NCBI RefSeq assembly: GCF_019793465.1
Contig: NZ_JAILYJ010000020.1
Span: 1 to 64,000 of the forward strand
Reading direction: 5' to 3'
DNA length: 64,000 nucleotides
Source of the DNA: Rhizobium croatiense
Lineage (GTDB): Bacteria > Pseudomonadota > Alphaproteobacteria > Rhizobiales > Rhizobiaceae
A program made the position numbers and the translations under genes. This document shows positions 17,304-25,435 of the stretch, one piece after another. How positions within the stretch are numbered: the first letter of the stretch is position 1; each line of letters begins with the position of its first letter. The notes beneath the pieces are model-generated. The model did no database searches, had not been told where the DNA came from, and was given only the letters and a program-made list of their open reading frames with translations.

Positions 17304-17772
17304 GCAGTTGCGGACCAAGCGCCCTTGATAAACGAGATGGCCGGTTTGGGCCGACAGGAGACAGAAAGCCCTCGACCGGAAAGCGCCATCAGTGAGAAGG
17401 CAGGTGAAAACATGAATGCAGATCGACTGTTACCCAAACTGAATTGCCCGGAAAACCGGCCGATCGGTTCATCCAGGACGGCGGACATTCATCATCGATC
17501 AGCTTGATTAAGCGGAATCGATTTCCTTGCAATCAACAGCTTCTGATCTGCGAGTATCAGTGAAATCCTCCTGATTGACCGGAATGCGCCAATTTCGGAC
17601 GTCCTTGAAGCGTTTAAGTCGGTCTGCTCCCGAGCAAGGCGAAGATAGCGGCTGATCTCTGATCCCCCGCAAGCGGTCATTCTCAGCAGAACAAGTTGCG
17701 TGTAAATCAGATATCGAATCCTATCGCGGGATAGGCAGCATTTCGACTAGCGGACCGTAGTGGAGGGCTCGA
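17304..17772. other. Intergenic region with degenerate sequence resembling other spacers
   Basis: The stretch around 17338-17370 (GGCCGGTTTGGGCCGACAGGAGACAG) resembles 18595-18620 (GCCCGCTTTGGGTCGACAGC...). These may be old copies of one dispersed element. No intact gene is seen. A 62-codon minus frame at 17492-17680 has no signature. Confidence 0.3.
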
Positions 17773-18444
17773 TTGCAGACGGACGACCTTCCCAACTACC
17801 GCTTCACTGCGAAGATCCCGAGGTATCGCGATACCCCGAAAAAGGTCGAGATGGCCTACGTCATCGAGGACCGGGGCCTCTCGGTGACGCGAGGGCGGTC
17901 CGTCAGCCTCGTCCCGTGGACGTCGCTTCGATTCCTGCACCTCCACGTCACGAGTGGGGTCGGCACCACTGGCTTTCCAGTCTACAGCGCGCGCCTGAGG
18001 ACGCTCTTCGTGTCAAGGGAAATCTCCTCGCTCGATTGGCTCGGAGAAACGGGCGTCGATCGGTCCGCCGACTACGTTCGCTTCATGGAAGAACTGATTC
18101 CGTTTGCGGCCGCACGGAACCCACCGCTCCGCTTGCGATACGGCGGCGATCCCATGTTGGAAACGGCGATTCCGATGGTGCTGACCCTCTTCGTCGCCCC
18201 GCTCGTCCTCATCCTATTCTTCGTCGTGAAGTTGCCGCTCGGTGTTCTTGCAATCGCGTGGAAGAAGCCCCTTGCGAAGCTCGCGCCGTGGCTTTTCAGC
18301 ACAGGGTTCGGCGTGGCGTTGAACGCGCTCCCCTGGTCCAGCGGGAAACCGTTCGAGGCGCACGATCTGCCCGCGGCCGAACTTCCGATGAGATATCGGG
18401 AAGGTGCCGTCTACAAGAGCCATGTCGATCTTGACCAACGGTGA
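17773..18444 (+). CDS. Hypothetical membrane protein
   Basis: 223 residues, not recognised. The N-terminal ~115 residues look soluble and beta-rich (AYVIEDRGLSVTRG, VPWTSLRFLHL, the pattern of a PH-like or YcxB-like domain). They are followed by two closely spaced hydrophobic segments (~135-165) and a basic tail. The start is a TTG at 17773 with GGAGGG nine bases upstream; no ATG fits. It stands alone. Confidence 0.6.
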   Translation: MQTDDLPNYRFTAKIPRYRDTPKKVEMAYVIEDRGLSVTRGRSVSLVPWTSLRFLHLHVTSGVGTTGFPVYSARLRTLFVSREISSLDWLGETGVDRSADYVRFMEELIPFAAARNPPLRLRYGGDPMLETAIPMVLTLFVAPLVLILFFVVKLPLGVLAIAWKKPLAKLAPWLFSTGFGVALNALPWSSGKPFEAHDLPAAELPMRYREGAVYKSHVDLDQR

Positions 18445-18795
18445 CGCACTAGCCCTCCACCGTTACTCTCGGGAACCTGGCGCATCGCGGCTTGGCTGGC
18501 ACACGCAACGTCGCCTTTTGCCCGTTCAGACCCTGAAGCTGACCGGCCGCTAACCACCCCATCGCAGACAAGAGTGAACCACTCCCGAATGCCCGCTTTG
18601 GGTCGACAGCAGACGAGTGACTTCGGCTGGATTGCGCCAATTGCGGTCATGGCCGGCGGCGCTGTAGAGTTCGATCCGTGAGCCAAACTTCCTCGCGCCC
18701 GCAACGCCGGAGGGTTGCTCATTGTCGGCCATCGGCCGGGGTTTTGTCGCCCAGCCATCTCAGCCGGGAAATACTTGCAACATTCAGGAGAACGC
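18445..18795. other. Intergenic region with degenerate repeat-like sequence
   Basis: GCGGTCATGGCCGGCGGCGC at about 18645-18665 resembles ACGGTCATGGCTGGCGGCAC at about 29550-29570, and the segment at 18595 resembles 17338. No gene is recognised. Confidence 0.35.
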
Positions 18796-19146
18796 ATGAC
18801 GAAGCATCGCATCTATTCGGTCAGCGTCGCGAGCGTCTATCCCCACTATGTCGCCAAGGCGGAGAAGAAGGGACGCACGAAGGCGGAAGTCGACGAAATC
18901 ATCTGCTGGCTGACGGGCTATAGCCGAGAGTCCCTCGACGATCAGCTGGCGAGGAACACCAACTTCGAGGATTTCTTTGCGCAGGCACCTGAGATGAACC
19001 CCTCCCGATCGCAGATCACAGGCGTGATCTGCGGCGTCCGCGTGGAAGAGATTCAGGAAACGACCATGCGGGAAATCCGCTACCTGGACAAACTGATCGA
19101 CGAACTCGCCAAGGGCAGGGCGATGGAGAAAATCCTGCGAAAATAG
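18796..19146 (+). CDS. DUF2200 family protein
   Basis: 116 residues, matching DUF2200: HRIYSVSVASVYPHYVAKAEKKGRT, ICWLTGYS, DFFAQAPEMNPSRSQITGVICG and IRYLDKLIDELAKG. Function unknown; widespread as a single small cytoplasmic protein. The ATG at 18796 follows CAGGAG by six bases; the frame is open further upstream without homology. Confidence 0.85.
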   Translation: MTKHRIYSVSVASVYPHYVAKAEKKGRTKAEVDEIICWLTGYSRESLDDQLARNTNFEDFFAQAPEMNPSRSQITGVICGVRVEEIQETTMREIRYLDKLIDELAKGRAMEKILRK

Positions 19147-19172
19147 AAGCCTAGGTTTGCTCCCGCTCGACC

Positions 19173-19298
19173 GCTCGTGTCGATGCCCGAGACGAACGGA
19201 ACACCTTCGCCCAACAGACGCATATTCTGCCCGTCGCATTTCACAGTGTCCCCGTCGACGGCGGTGAGCGAGGCGCAGAAGATCAACGCAGCAATCAT
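19173..19298 (-). pseudogene. Truncated staphylococcal-nuclease-like gene (N-terminal fragment)
   Basis: The minus-strand frame reads IAALIFCASLTAVDGDTVKCDGQNMRLLGEGVPFVSGIDT, the exported start and first strands of rhizobial SNase-like proteins (the VDGDTV block). After this the frame continues into unrelated sequence (SGRAGANLG...) and stops. The catalytic core is absent. Confidence 0.65.
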
Positions 19299-19497
19299 TT
19301 AGAATTGCTCCGGCTCTTGATTTCATACTGACCGGGGGGATGCTCTGCCCACCACCCGCGATCTTCTTTTCGGGATTGTGCAACTTTCTCGTATCCTGCT
19401 GACCATTCACAAGATATCTCTACACCGTCGCATCCTGCTTTCCTTTTCAAAGGTGCTCCGAAAACGTATTCTCTCGGGTAATCATAAAAAATAACAT

Positions 19498-19833
19498 GTG
19501 AGATTGGAATTGAATCAAATTCATGTATTTAGAAAGTCAGTAATAATAATATCTATAATATATTTTCTGTCGTTCTACTTATTATTAAGGCAAGCGGCGT
19601 ATTTTGATAGTATATATGATGATATCCATAATGCGCTTCGATTCAGTGGCCCGCTTCCTGGAATGCTGCTGGCTTGCCCGCAGGTTTACTTGATGATGAT
19701 CTTGGCGGTATGCTTGCATGTCTTGAAAGGCAAGCGTGACGTAATAAAGTCGCTAATGCGGATATGGGCAGCGATATTCATGCTCGGTTCCGCATGGACT
19801 ACGCTTTTCATTTACATGATTAACAACGGTTAA
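19498..19833 (+). CDS. Small hypothetical membrane protein, AT-rich
   Basis: 111 residues with three predicted hydrophobic segments (IIIISIIYFLSFYLLL; GMLLACPQVYLMMILAV; WAAIFMLGSAWTTLFIYMI). A GTG start at 19498 is the best available; no clear ribosome-binding site. The gene and its upstream 150 bp are strikingly AT-rich compared with the rest of the window, suggesting recent transfer. Its stop overlaps the end of the opposite-strand gene. Family not recognised. Confidence 0.45.
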   Translation: MRLELNQIHVFRKSVIIISIIYFLSFYLLLRQAAYFDSIYDDIHNALRFSGPLPGMLLACPQVYLMMILAVCLHVLKGKRDVIKSLMRIWAAIFMLGSAWTTLFIYMINNG

Positions 19834-20051
19834 TTCTGTCTCCCCATCTCCGCAGCCTCAAGCTTCCGTCTCAACGCCTGCTCCTGTTCGTATGACTTGT
19901 ATGGAAAATGCTCCCAGCACCACCAGCGGACGGGAATCGCCTTGGATGGGCTGTGACCGAAGCCGCCCCACTTTTTACAGCCCGCCTCCTCGCAATAGTG
20001 CTCAAAGTGCACAGTCGAGCCGGGCGCGGTTGAATGGTTTGTGATGCTCAT
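19830..20051 (-). CDS. Small cysteine-containing hypothetical protein
   Basis: 73 residues with FEHYCEEAGCKKWGGFG and VRWWCWEHFP: three Cys and several Trp/His that could bind a metal. It begins 4 bp after the SRAP stop and reads in the same direction, so it is the last gene of the SRAP operon. Function unknown; the location suggests a DNA-damage role. Confidence 0.6.
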   Translation of the reverse strand: MSITNHSTAPGSTVHFEHYCEEAGCKKWGGFGHSPSKAIPVRWWCWEHFPYKSYEQEQALRRKLEAAEMGRQN

Positions 20052-20055
20052 TTGC

Positions 20056-20808
20056 TCAAATCAAAGCGAGTTGCGGGTCAGCTACGGCTAATGGCTCCGC
20101 GGCCGGCAGCAGGACAATCCTGTCATCTGCCAATGGCCGTTGCAGCCGGCTTGCCTCTTCCCAGGGCGCGGAGAGCCAAGTCTCGATTTCTTCCTGGCCG
20201 CCGAGGATAACCGGCATCGCCTTTTGATGGATCGGAGCTACGATGGCGTTGGGCTCCGTGGTGAGGAAGCCGAACAGGTCGGTCGTGATCAGTCCTTCCT
20301 TGATCTTCCGCACGCTCGTCCACTGCGGCACCCACAGCCCCGCGAAGAACATGAGAGGTTCGTCCGGCGCGCCGAACCAGGCATTCGGCGTCCTGCCGCC
20401 GTCCGGCTTGTTCGCCGGGTCGGGCTCGGCAAAGCGTGTGAACGGCACCACGCAGCGGTTCTCGACGCCAAGCCAGCGTTTCCAATGCTTGCTGCTGACG
20501 TTGCGGACGTTGGTCGTTCCACCATCCGGCTCCATCTTCAGCAGCTCGTCGAAGTCGACCGGCTTGCCCTTCTTGCGCAGGCCGTCAGCGCGTTTGGTCG
20601 CTGCATCCAATAGTGCCTTCGAAGAGCTTGGCAGTCCCCAGCGGACGTTGGCGAGTTCCCGGCCGGCGGGCGTGTTGCGAACAATCGGCGCCATTCTGTC
20701 GGGCCAGATCTCTTGCTGCGGCTCCATGTTGCCGATGCTGTCGATCATCGCTCGCGTGATCGCTCGGATGGCCTGCTGGTTGCTCATCATTCTGTATAAA
20801 TTGCACAC
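20056..20808 (-). CDS. SOS response-associated peptidase (SRAP family), GTG start exposing Cys2
   Basis: 250 residues when started at GTG 20808, giving (M)CNLYRMMSNQQAI. The catalytic Cys must be residue 2, and GAGGGAGG lies just upstream, so this start is strongly preferred though the frame is open 112 codons further. Other blocks: NVRWGLPSS, TNVRN with the Asn, CVVPFTRFAEP with the Glu, and the His in IHQKAMPVIL. The family forms DNA-protein crosslinks at abasic sites in single-stranded DNA. It is in a compact minus-strand operon whose promoter region holds an SOS box (21704-21718). Confidence 0.88.
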   Translation of the reverse strand: MCNLYRMMSNQQAIRAITRAMIDSIGNMEPQQEIWPDRMAPIVRNTPAGRELANVRWGLPSSSKALLDAATKRADGLRKKGKPVDFDELLKMEPDGGTTNVRNVSSKHWKRWLGVENRCVVPFTRFAEPDPANKPDGGRTPNAWFGAPDEPLMFFAGLWVPQWTSVRKIKEGLITTDLFGFLTTEPNAIVAPIHQKAMPVILGGQEEIETWLSAPWEEASRLQRPLADDRIVLLPAAEPLAVADPQLALI

Positions 20809-21129
20809 ATCACCCTCCCTCGGCGTCCACACGCCTTTTCTGCTCACTTCGTCGGTATCGATGAGTTGACCGTTCCAACGGTCCCTGAATTGCGTCGCAG
20901 CTTCGCGATTTCCGAAGCAGAAAACAAGATACTGGTCCCATTCGATCGAAGCGGAATAGGACTTGGAAGACGGGTCTATAGCCAGCGCAGAGTTGATGAT
21001 CTCGCCTCGCTGGCGGAAGTGGTGAGCAGGCTCTCCGGAATGATAGTTGCCCCAAAAGATGATCACGTGATGTGGGAGGAGGGAATTCAAGCGCCAGCGG
21101 GCGAGGGGGTTATCTCGTCGGTCGGCCAT
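20809..21129 (-). CDS. Unknown ~107-residue reading frame fused in frame to SRAP
   Basis: Starting at ATG 21129 (one base after the upstream stop) the frame reads NPLARWRLNSLLPHHVIIFWGNY, then IEWDQYLVFCFGNREAATQFRDRW, and continues without a stop into SRAP at 20808. It looks protein-like and is positioned for translational coupling. Either it is a separate gene that lost its stop (a TGA is present in the +1 frame at the junction), or the two are made as a fusion as well as separately. Family not recognised. Confidence 0.5.
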
Positions 21130-21130
21130 C

Positions 21131-21451
21131 TTATAAGACCCCATCTTCCCATATCGGTTTTTTCACCGTGTTGATCTTGACCAGGCGGCGCACGGTCAGC
21201 TTGCCGTATTCCGAGCCCCAGAGTTGAACCACCTTGAGCGACACATAGTCTGCCCGATCGCAGCGCTGGCAACGGAACCGGCTTGGTAATCGATCGAGGC
21301 TGATATTCGTGGTCAGCTTCAACAGATCCCGCGGGAAATAGCGGTAAGTGGTTCTGCAGAATTGGCAGGTGACTTCCAGGAGCTGCCCAGCCTTGTCCGC
21401 ATCGTGCAGGCTCCACCCGCGCAACTTCTTGGAATAGTTCATTTCCGGCAT
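21131..21451 (-). CDS. Hypothetical protein with two CxxC pairs (zinc-ribbon-like)
   Basis: 106 residues. VTCQFCRTTYRYFP and FRCQRCDRADYVSL give a CxxC-CxxC pattern typical of a zinc ribbon. The C-terminal half is basic. It starts 3 bp after the upstream gene stop and belongs to the SRAP operon. A nucleic-acid-binding role is plausible but not shown. Confidence 0.65.
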   Translation of the reverse strand: MPEMNYSKKLRGWSLHDADKAGQLLEVTCQFCRTTYRYFPRDLLKLTTNISLDRLPSRFRCQRCDRADYVSLKVVQLWGSEYGKLTVRRLVKINTVKKPIWEDGVL

Positions 21452-21454
21452 TGT

Positions 21455-21655
21455 TCAGTCTCGGTCGTATCTCGGCCGCCACCCCCGCGTGATCCCTCGG
21501 CCCATCGCGCCTTCTGTCAAAACCAGCTGCCAACGAAGATGGCGGATGTCATTCAGGAGGGTTCCAATCGCTGCTTGTGCATCTCCCTGGTGATAGGCGA
21601 GCACCTCCGCAATCTCATCATCAACCATGGCTTCGCCGATCGGCTGCTCGCGCAT
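21455..21655 (-). CDS. Small hypothetical protein, first gene of the SRAP operon
   Basis: 66 residues, helical: DDEIAEVLAYHQGDAQAAIGTLLNDIRHLRWQLVLTEGAM, then a basic RGWRPRYDRD tail. The true start could be ATG 21628 (MVDDEI). The type is common in rhizobia without known function. It is closest to the SOS box, 49 bp upstream. Confidence 0.6.
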   Translation of the reverse strand: MREQPIGEAMVDDEIAEVLAYHQGDAQAAIGTLLNDIRHLRWQLVLTEGAMGRGITRGWRPRYDRD

Positions 21656-21703
21656 ATCCGTGCTCCATACTCAAGTTTTCAGATTGGCGGCCGCCTCGCC
21701 GAT

Positions 21704-21718
21704 GTTCCTATTATGTTC
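21704..21718. promoter_or_regulatory. Alphaproteobacterial LexA (SOS) box
   Basis: GTTC-CTATTAT-GTTC, an exact GTTC-N7-GTTC match to the alphaproteobacterial LexA operator. It is in the 133-bp divergent spacer between the SRAP operon (start 21655, minus) and the DNA ligase gene (start 21789, plus), so both are likely damage-induced. Confidence 0.8.
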
Positions 21719-21788
21719 TCGGTCGCCGTGGAGTCAATAACCAATCTTGGTCAATTGCTTTTTAAGTTGTTGCTGATGAACTGCGGGC

Positions 21789-22841
21789 ATGAGCAAGCCG
21801 CCTCGCAAACCTTCCCAGCCGCTGCTCGGTGATGCGGAAGCGCCGATCCGCAGCCGGCCGCGCAAGAAGCGTGATCCGGCCCAGCCTCAACTTACTCTCG
21901 ATCCCATGCCGGAGCGCATCGATCCCTGCCTCGCTCTCCTCAAGCCCAAGCCGCCGAAAGGCCGGCAGTGGGCTTTCGAGGTGAAATGGGACGGCTATCG
22001 CTTGGCGGTGCATACCGAACCATCTGGAGTGCGGATCCTGACGCGGGGTGGGCACGACTGGACGGCCCGCTTTCCCGCAATCCTGGCGGCTGCAAAGCGC
22101 CTTCCTGTCGCGACGGCGATATTGGATGGCGAAGCCGTCGTGTTCGACGAGCAGGGCCGGTCCGACTTCGGTCGGCTCCAGCAGTCGCTCGGCGGCCGCG
22201 GCGGGAATAGGTCATCCCGGGAAGCGGTCATGATGGCGTTCGACCTCCTTTATTTCGATGGTCATGATCTGATGGAGACAGAATTCACCGCGCGGCGCCA
22301 TCTCCTCGAGGGGTTGGTGCCCGCCGGCGGCGAAGAAGCCATCCGGCTATCCGAGGAGATCGAGACGGACGGGGATACGCTTCTGCGCATCGCCTGCGAG
22401 CATGGACTTGAGGGCATCATTGCGAAGGACCGCAACAGCACCTATCGCAGCGGCCGCGGCGGTGAATGGCTGAAGATCAAATGCATCCAGAGCGATGGTT
22501 TCGTGATCGCTGGCTATCAGCGCTCAAGCTCGGCGTTCGGGAATTTCAGAGCGCTGCTGCTGGCTGCTCGAAAGGGTGCTGATCTGGTTTATGTCGGATC
22601 GGTCGGAACTGGCTTCAAGGCAAACGAGGCGATGAAGCTTCGCGCAACGATGGACAAGATCAAGGCGACCAAACCGGCCGTCAAATATTCCGGTGGGCGC
22701 AAGAACCTGATCTGGATAAAGCCTAAGCTGGTCGCCGAGATCCAATACGGAGGCTTGACGCATGACGGCAAGCTGCGCCACCCGTCATATAAGGGGCTGC
22801 GCGATGCAGCTGATAATGCGGCGGTTTATGAGATCGAATGA
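21789..22841 (+). CDS. ATP-dependent DNA ligase (LigD-type ligase domain only)
   Basis: 350 residues: ligase motif I EVKWDGYR with the nucleotidyl-acceptor Lys, LDGEAVVFD (motif III region), FDLLYFDG, LEGIIAKD (motif IV) and EWLKIKC (motif V). A C-terminal OB domain follows (FVIAGYQRS, LVYVGSVGTGF, VAEIQYGG). It lacks the polymerase and phosphoesterase modules of full LigD, as do the extra stand-alone ligases of rhizobia linked to end joining or repair. The first ~35 residues are basic and disordered. It is divergent from SRAP over a shared SOS box. Confidence 0.92.
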   Translation: MSKPPRKPSQPLLGDAEAPIRSRPRKKRDPAQPQLTLDPMPERIDPCLALLKPKPPKGRQWAFEVKWDGYRLAVHTEPSGVRILTRGGHDWTARFPAILAAAKRLPVATAILDGEAVVFDEQGRSDFGRLQQSLGGRGGNRSSREAVMMAFDLLYFDGHDLMETEFTARRHLLEGLVPAGGEEAIRLSEEIETDGDTLLRIACEHGLEGIIAKDRNSTYRSGRGGEWLKIKCIQSDGFVIAGYQRSSSAFGNFRALLLAARKGADLVYVGSVGTGFKANEAMKLRATMDKIKATKPAVKYSGGRKNLIWIKPKLVAEIQYGGLTHDGKLRHPSYKGLRDAADNAAVYEIE

Positions 22842-22874
22842 TTTTTAAGAGCAAGGTCTGAAAACGACGCAAGG

Positions 22875-23150
22875 CTAAATAATTCCCATCAAAGCTAAAA
22901 CTAAGAAAATCAACATGACAGAGGTCACTAACACGAAAGTTGGCCCGGCAATAAAGAACTTCTCTTTCGGCGTCATCAACACGCAATCATCATCACCTCC
23001 GCGATCGGCCCAGTAGGCCTCAGGCCCGAACTCTTCGGTGAAATTGAAGCCGTTTCTACTGTAGAAGATGATCGACCTGATGAACCAATACCAGAAGTAG
23101 GCGCCCACGATGCACAGGGCAATCCATAGCTGAATTCGATCGTCACTCAA
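22875..23150 (-). CDS. Small hypothetical two-helix membrane protein
   Basis: 91 residues with hydrophobic segments near 8-28 and 68-90 and a polar acidic loop (RGGDDDCVL) between. The start is a TTG at 23150, directly after the TGA of the upstream small gene, so the two are probably translationally coupled. Not recognised. Confidence 0.5.
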   Translation of the reverse strand: MSDDRIQLWIALCIVGAYFWYWFIRSIIFYSRNGFNFTEEFGPEAYWADRGGDDDCVLMTPKEKFFIAGPTFVLVTSVMLIFLVLALMGII

Positions 23151-23300
23151 TCAAGCTTCCCTATCCGTATCGCCATCTTCGTCCAGATCATGCACCGGCA
23201 AATACGTGTTCTTCTCCATCCACTCACGGACGATATACCTGATGGCGTCGTCTCGCGTCAGCACCAATTCGCTTGAGATGTTCCGCAGAGCTTCTTCCAT
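23151..23300 (-). CDS. Very small hypothetical protein
   Basis: 49 residues from ATG 23300: MEEALRNISSELVLTRDDAI, then YIVREWMEKNTYLPVHDLDEDGD. It is amphipathic then acidic. It reads straight into the start of the next gene (TGA followed by TTG). No family known; weak ribosome-binding site. The coding look of the sequence and the coupling support it. Confidence 0.45.
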   Translation of the reverse strand: MEEALRNISSELVLTRDDAIRYIVREWMEKNTYLPVHDLDEDGDTDREA

Positions 23301-23396
23301 GTTCTCGTCCGCCTGGACATCACCTCTTGCCGCTTGTTGACTGACCCGTCGTTGAGCAATAACTTATGGACCCCCGGTCGTTGGGCTTGTCCTCAC

Positions 23397-25103
23397 ATGA
23401 CGGATCGATTTCTTCAGCGTCGCCTTGCTGCCATCGTCGTTGCCGATGTGGTGGGATATTCACGCCTGATGGAGGCTGATGAAGTCGCAACGCTGGCGAA
23501 CCTCAGGGAACTCCGTTCTGGCGTCATCGAGCCGGCTGTGATGCGCCATAACGGTCGCATCTTTAAGGTCATGGGCGACGGATTCCTGATCGAATTCGGT
23601 AGCGCGGTGGACGCGGTCGCTGCAGCGTTGGAAATGCAACAGACCACCACTGCTATCGAGGCTTCCGGAGACCGGCGCCTGCTTTTGCGTATAGGCGTCA
23701 ATCTGGGCGATGTCATTGACGATGGTTCAGACATCCTCGGCGACGGCGTCAATGTCGCGGCGCGCCTCGAGACGCAGGCCGCACCGGGAGGTATCTGCAT
23801 TTCAGGCAGCGTTCACGGCGAGATCGTCGGCAAGATCGACGACCGCTTCTTTGATGCAGGCGAACGCTACCTGAAGAACCTGACTCGCCCGGTTCACGTG
23901 TGGCATTGGCCGGATGCGCTGCAGAGCATATTGCCGCTCCCCGAATGTCCCTCGCTCGCTGTCCTGCCGTTCACGAATATGAGTGGGGATGAAGCGGACG
24001 CGTCTTTCGTCGACGGCTTGACCGAAGACCTGATCACCGACCTTTCCCGTACGGCTGGCCTGTTCGTCATCGCGCGCAATTCCGTGTACGGCTACAAGGG
24101 CAAGCCGGTCGACGTACGGCTGGTCGCCCAGGAACTCGGCGTCCGCTACGTCCTGGAGGGGAGCGCCAGACGCGCAATGGGCCGTGTCCGCATCAATGCC
24201 CAATTGGTCGATGCGCTTGGAGGCCAGCACGTGTGGGCCGACCGGTTTGACAGGACTGTGGAAGATGTTTTCGAATTACAAGATGAAGTTAACGCCAAGA
24301 TCGTTGAAGCCCTCGTCGGCCGGCTGACCATCCCGGCGCCGCGCAATCGGCCGAAGAACTTTGAGGCGTACGATCTGTGTGTGCGCGCCCGCCTCCTGAC
24401 GGAAGAGTCGCCGCAAACAGAGCGTGAGGCCTATATGCTGCTCCAACGCGCGGTTAAGCTCGAGCCATCATATGCCGAGGCGCTCGGTCTGCTCGCCTAT
24501 AACCGTTGGCTTGCCTGGACTCATTTCGGCGAGCCCGAAGATCCTAACCGCCGGATGGCGGTGACATCAGCGCAGAAGGCGGTAGACTTGGATCCCAACG
24601 ATGCCGGCTGCCGTTACGTTCTGGGTACCATTTTGGCTTATGAGCGGCGATGGGAGGAATCGGATGCCGCCTTCGCCAAGGCCCTGGAGCTGGACCCCAA
24701 CCACGCCGACACCTGGGCGGCCATGTCGGACATGTCCGTGCTGGACGGCAGGGTTGCCGACGGACTGGCGCAGATCGAAAAAGCCCTGCGGCTCAATCCC
24801 CATCCAACCTGCTGGTATCTTTGTCATCTTGGGCAGGCGCAGTATGCCGCGCGTGACTATGAGGCGGCAGCCGCTACGCTCCGCAGGAAAGAAACCTATC
24901 GTACCAACTCACGCAAATTCCTGGCTGCTGCGCTTGCGCAGTTGGGCCACAGCGAGGAGGCGCGGCGAGAAGCAGAATTGTTTCTGATCGCCCACCCTCA
25001 TTTCACCATCGGCCATTGGCTCAGCTCCCAGCCGCTGCGCGATGCAGCTGTTCGAGACCACTTTGTCGACGGCTTCCGAAAGGCCGGCCTGCCGGAGATG
25101 TGA
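23397..25103 (+). CDS. Class III adenylate/guanylate cyclase with TolB-like and TPR regions
   Basis: 568 residues. The cyclase homology domain (~8-165) keeps both metal Asp residues (D17 in VADVVGYSRL, D61 in VMGDGFLIEF) and the LGDGVNVAARLE transition-state block, so it should be active. A TolB-amino-terminal-like region follows (~205-320; LAVLPFTNMSGD, GLFVIARNSVY, VWADRFDR), then TPR repeats to the end. The protein is cytosolic. The ATG at 23397 begins the family N-terminus; the frame is open 21 codons further. One of three same-layout paralogues here (also 45915 and 51121). Confidence 0.9.
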   Translation: MTDRFLQRRLAAIVVADVVGYSRLMEADEVATLANLRELRSGVIEPAVMRHNGRIFKVMGDGFLIEFGSAVDAVAAALEMQQTTTAIEASGDRRLLLRIGVNLGDVIDDGSDILGDGVNVAARLETQAAPGGICISGSVHGEIVGKIDDRFFDAGERYLKNLTRPVHVWHWPDALQSILPLPECPSLAVLPFTNMSGDEADASFVDGLTEDLITDLSRTAGLFVIARNSVYGYKGKPVDVRLVAQELGVRYVLEGSARRAMGRVRINAQLVDALGGQHVWADRFDRTVEDVFELQDEVNAKIVEALVGRLTIPAPRNRPKNFEAYDLCVRARLLTEESPQTEREAYMLLQRAVKLEPSYAEALGLLAYNRWLAWTHFGEPEDPNRRMAVTSAQKAVDLDPNDAGCRYVLGTILAYERRWEESDAAFAKALELDPNHADTWAAMSDMSVLDGRVADGLAQIEKALRLNPHPTCWYLCHLGQAQYAARDYEAAAATLRRKETYRTNSRKFLAAALAQLGHSEEARREAELFLIAHPHFTIGHWLSSQPLRDAAVRDHFVDGFRKAGLPEM

Positions 25104-25435
25104 CAGCGGATGAGGTCAATCCCGACCCGTTCGAGGACTTGATCAACGGACATGCGCTGCGCGAGAACGACGGTCTGGATCGCAGTGCCAATCTTCTTCA
25201 GATGCGCCACAAAACGCGTCAACCAGCCCGGCGCAATGATGCCGTCACCTTGAACTAGCTACGTTGGATATCGTTTGCGCGCCTTGAACGGGAGGATGCA
25301 ATGTCCATCTCCGGCCCATCACCCGTTTCGATGACGTCCTGTGGTTCGATATCGTCCGGGTTAAGGAGGGAGACGCTCCGCGTTCGGGTCGAGCGCCTGC
25401 TTCCGTTTCAGTTTCCCTTTCAATGAGTTCTTCTC
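25104..25435. other. Intergenic region
   Basis: It lies after the cyclase gene and before the end of the lipocalin-like gene. No gene is recognised. Confidence 0.3.
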
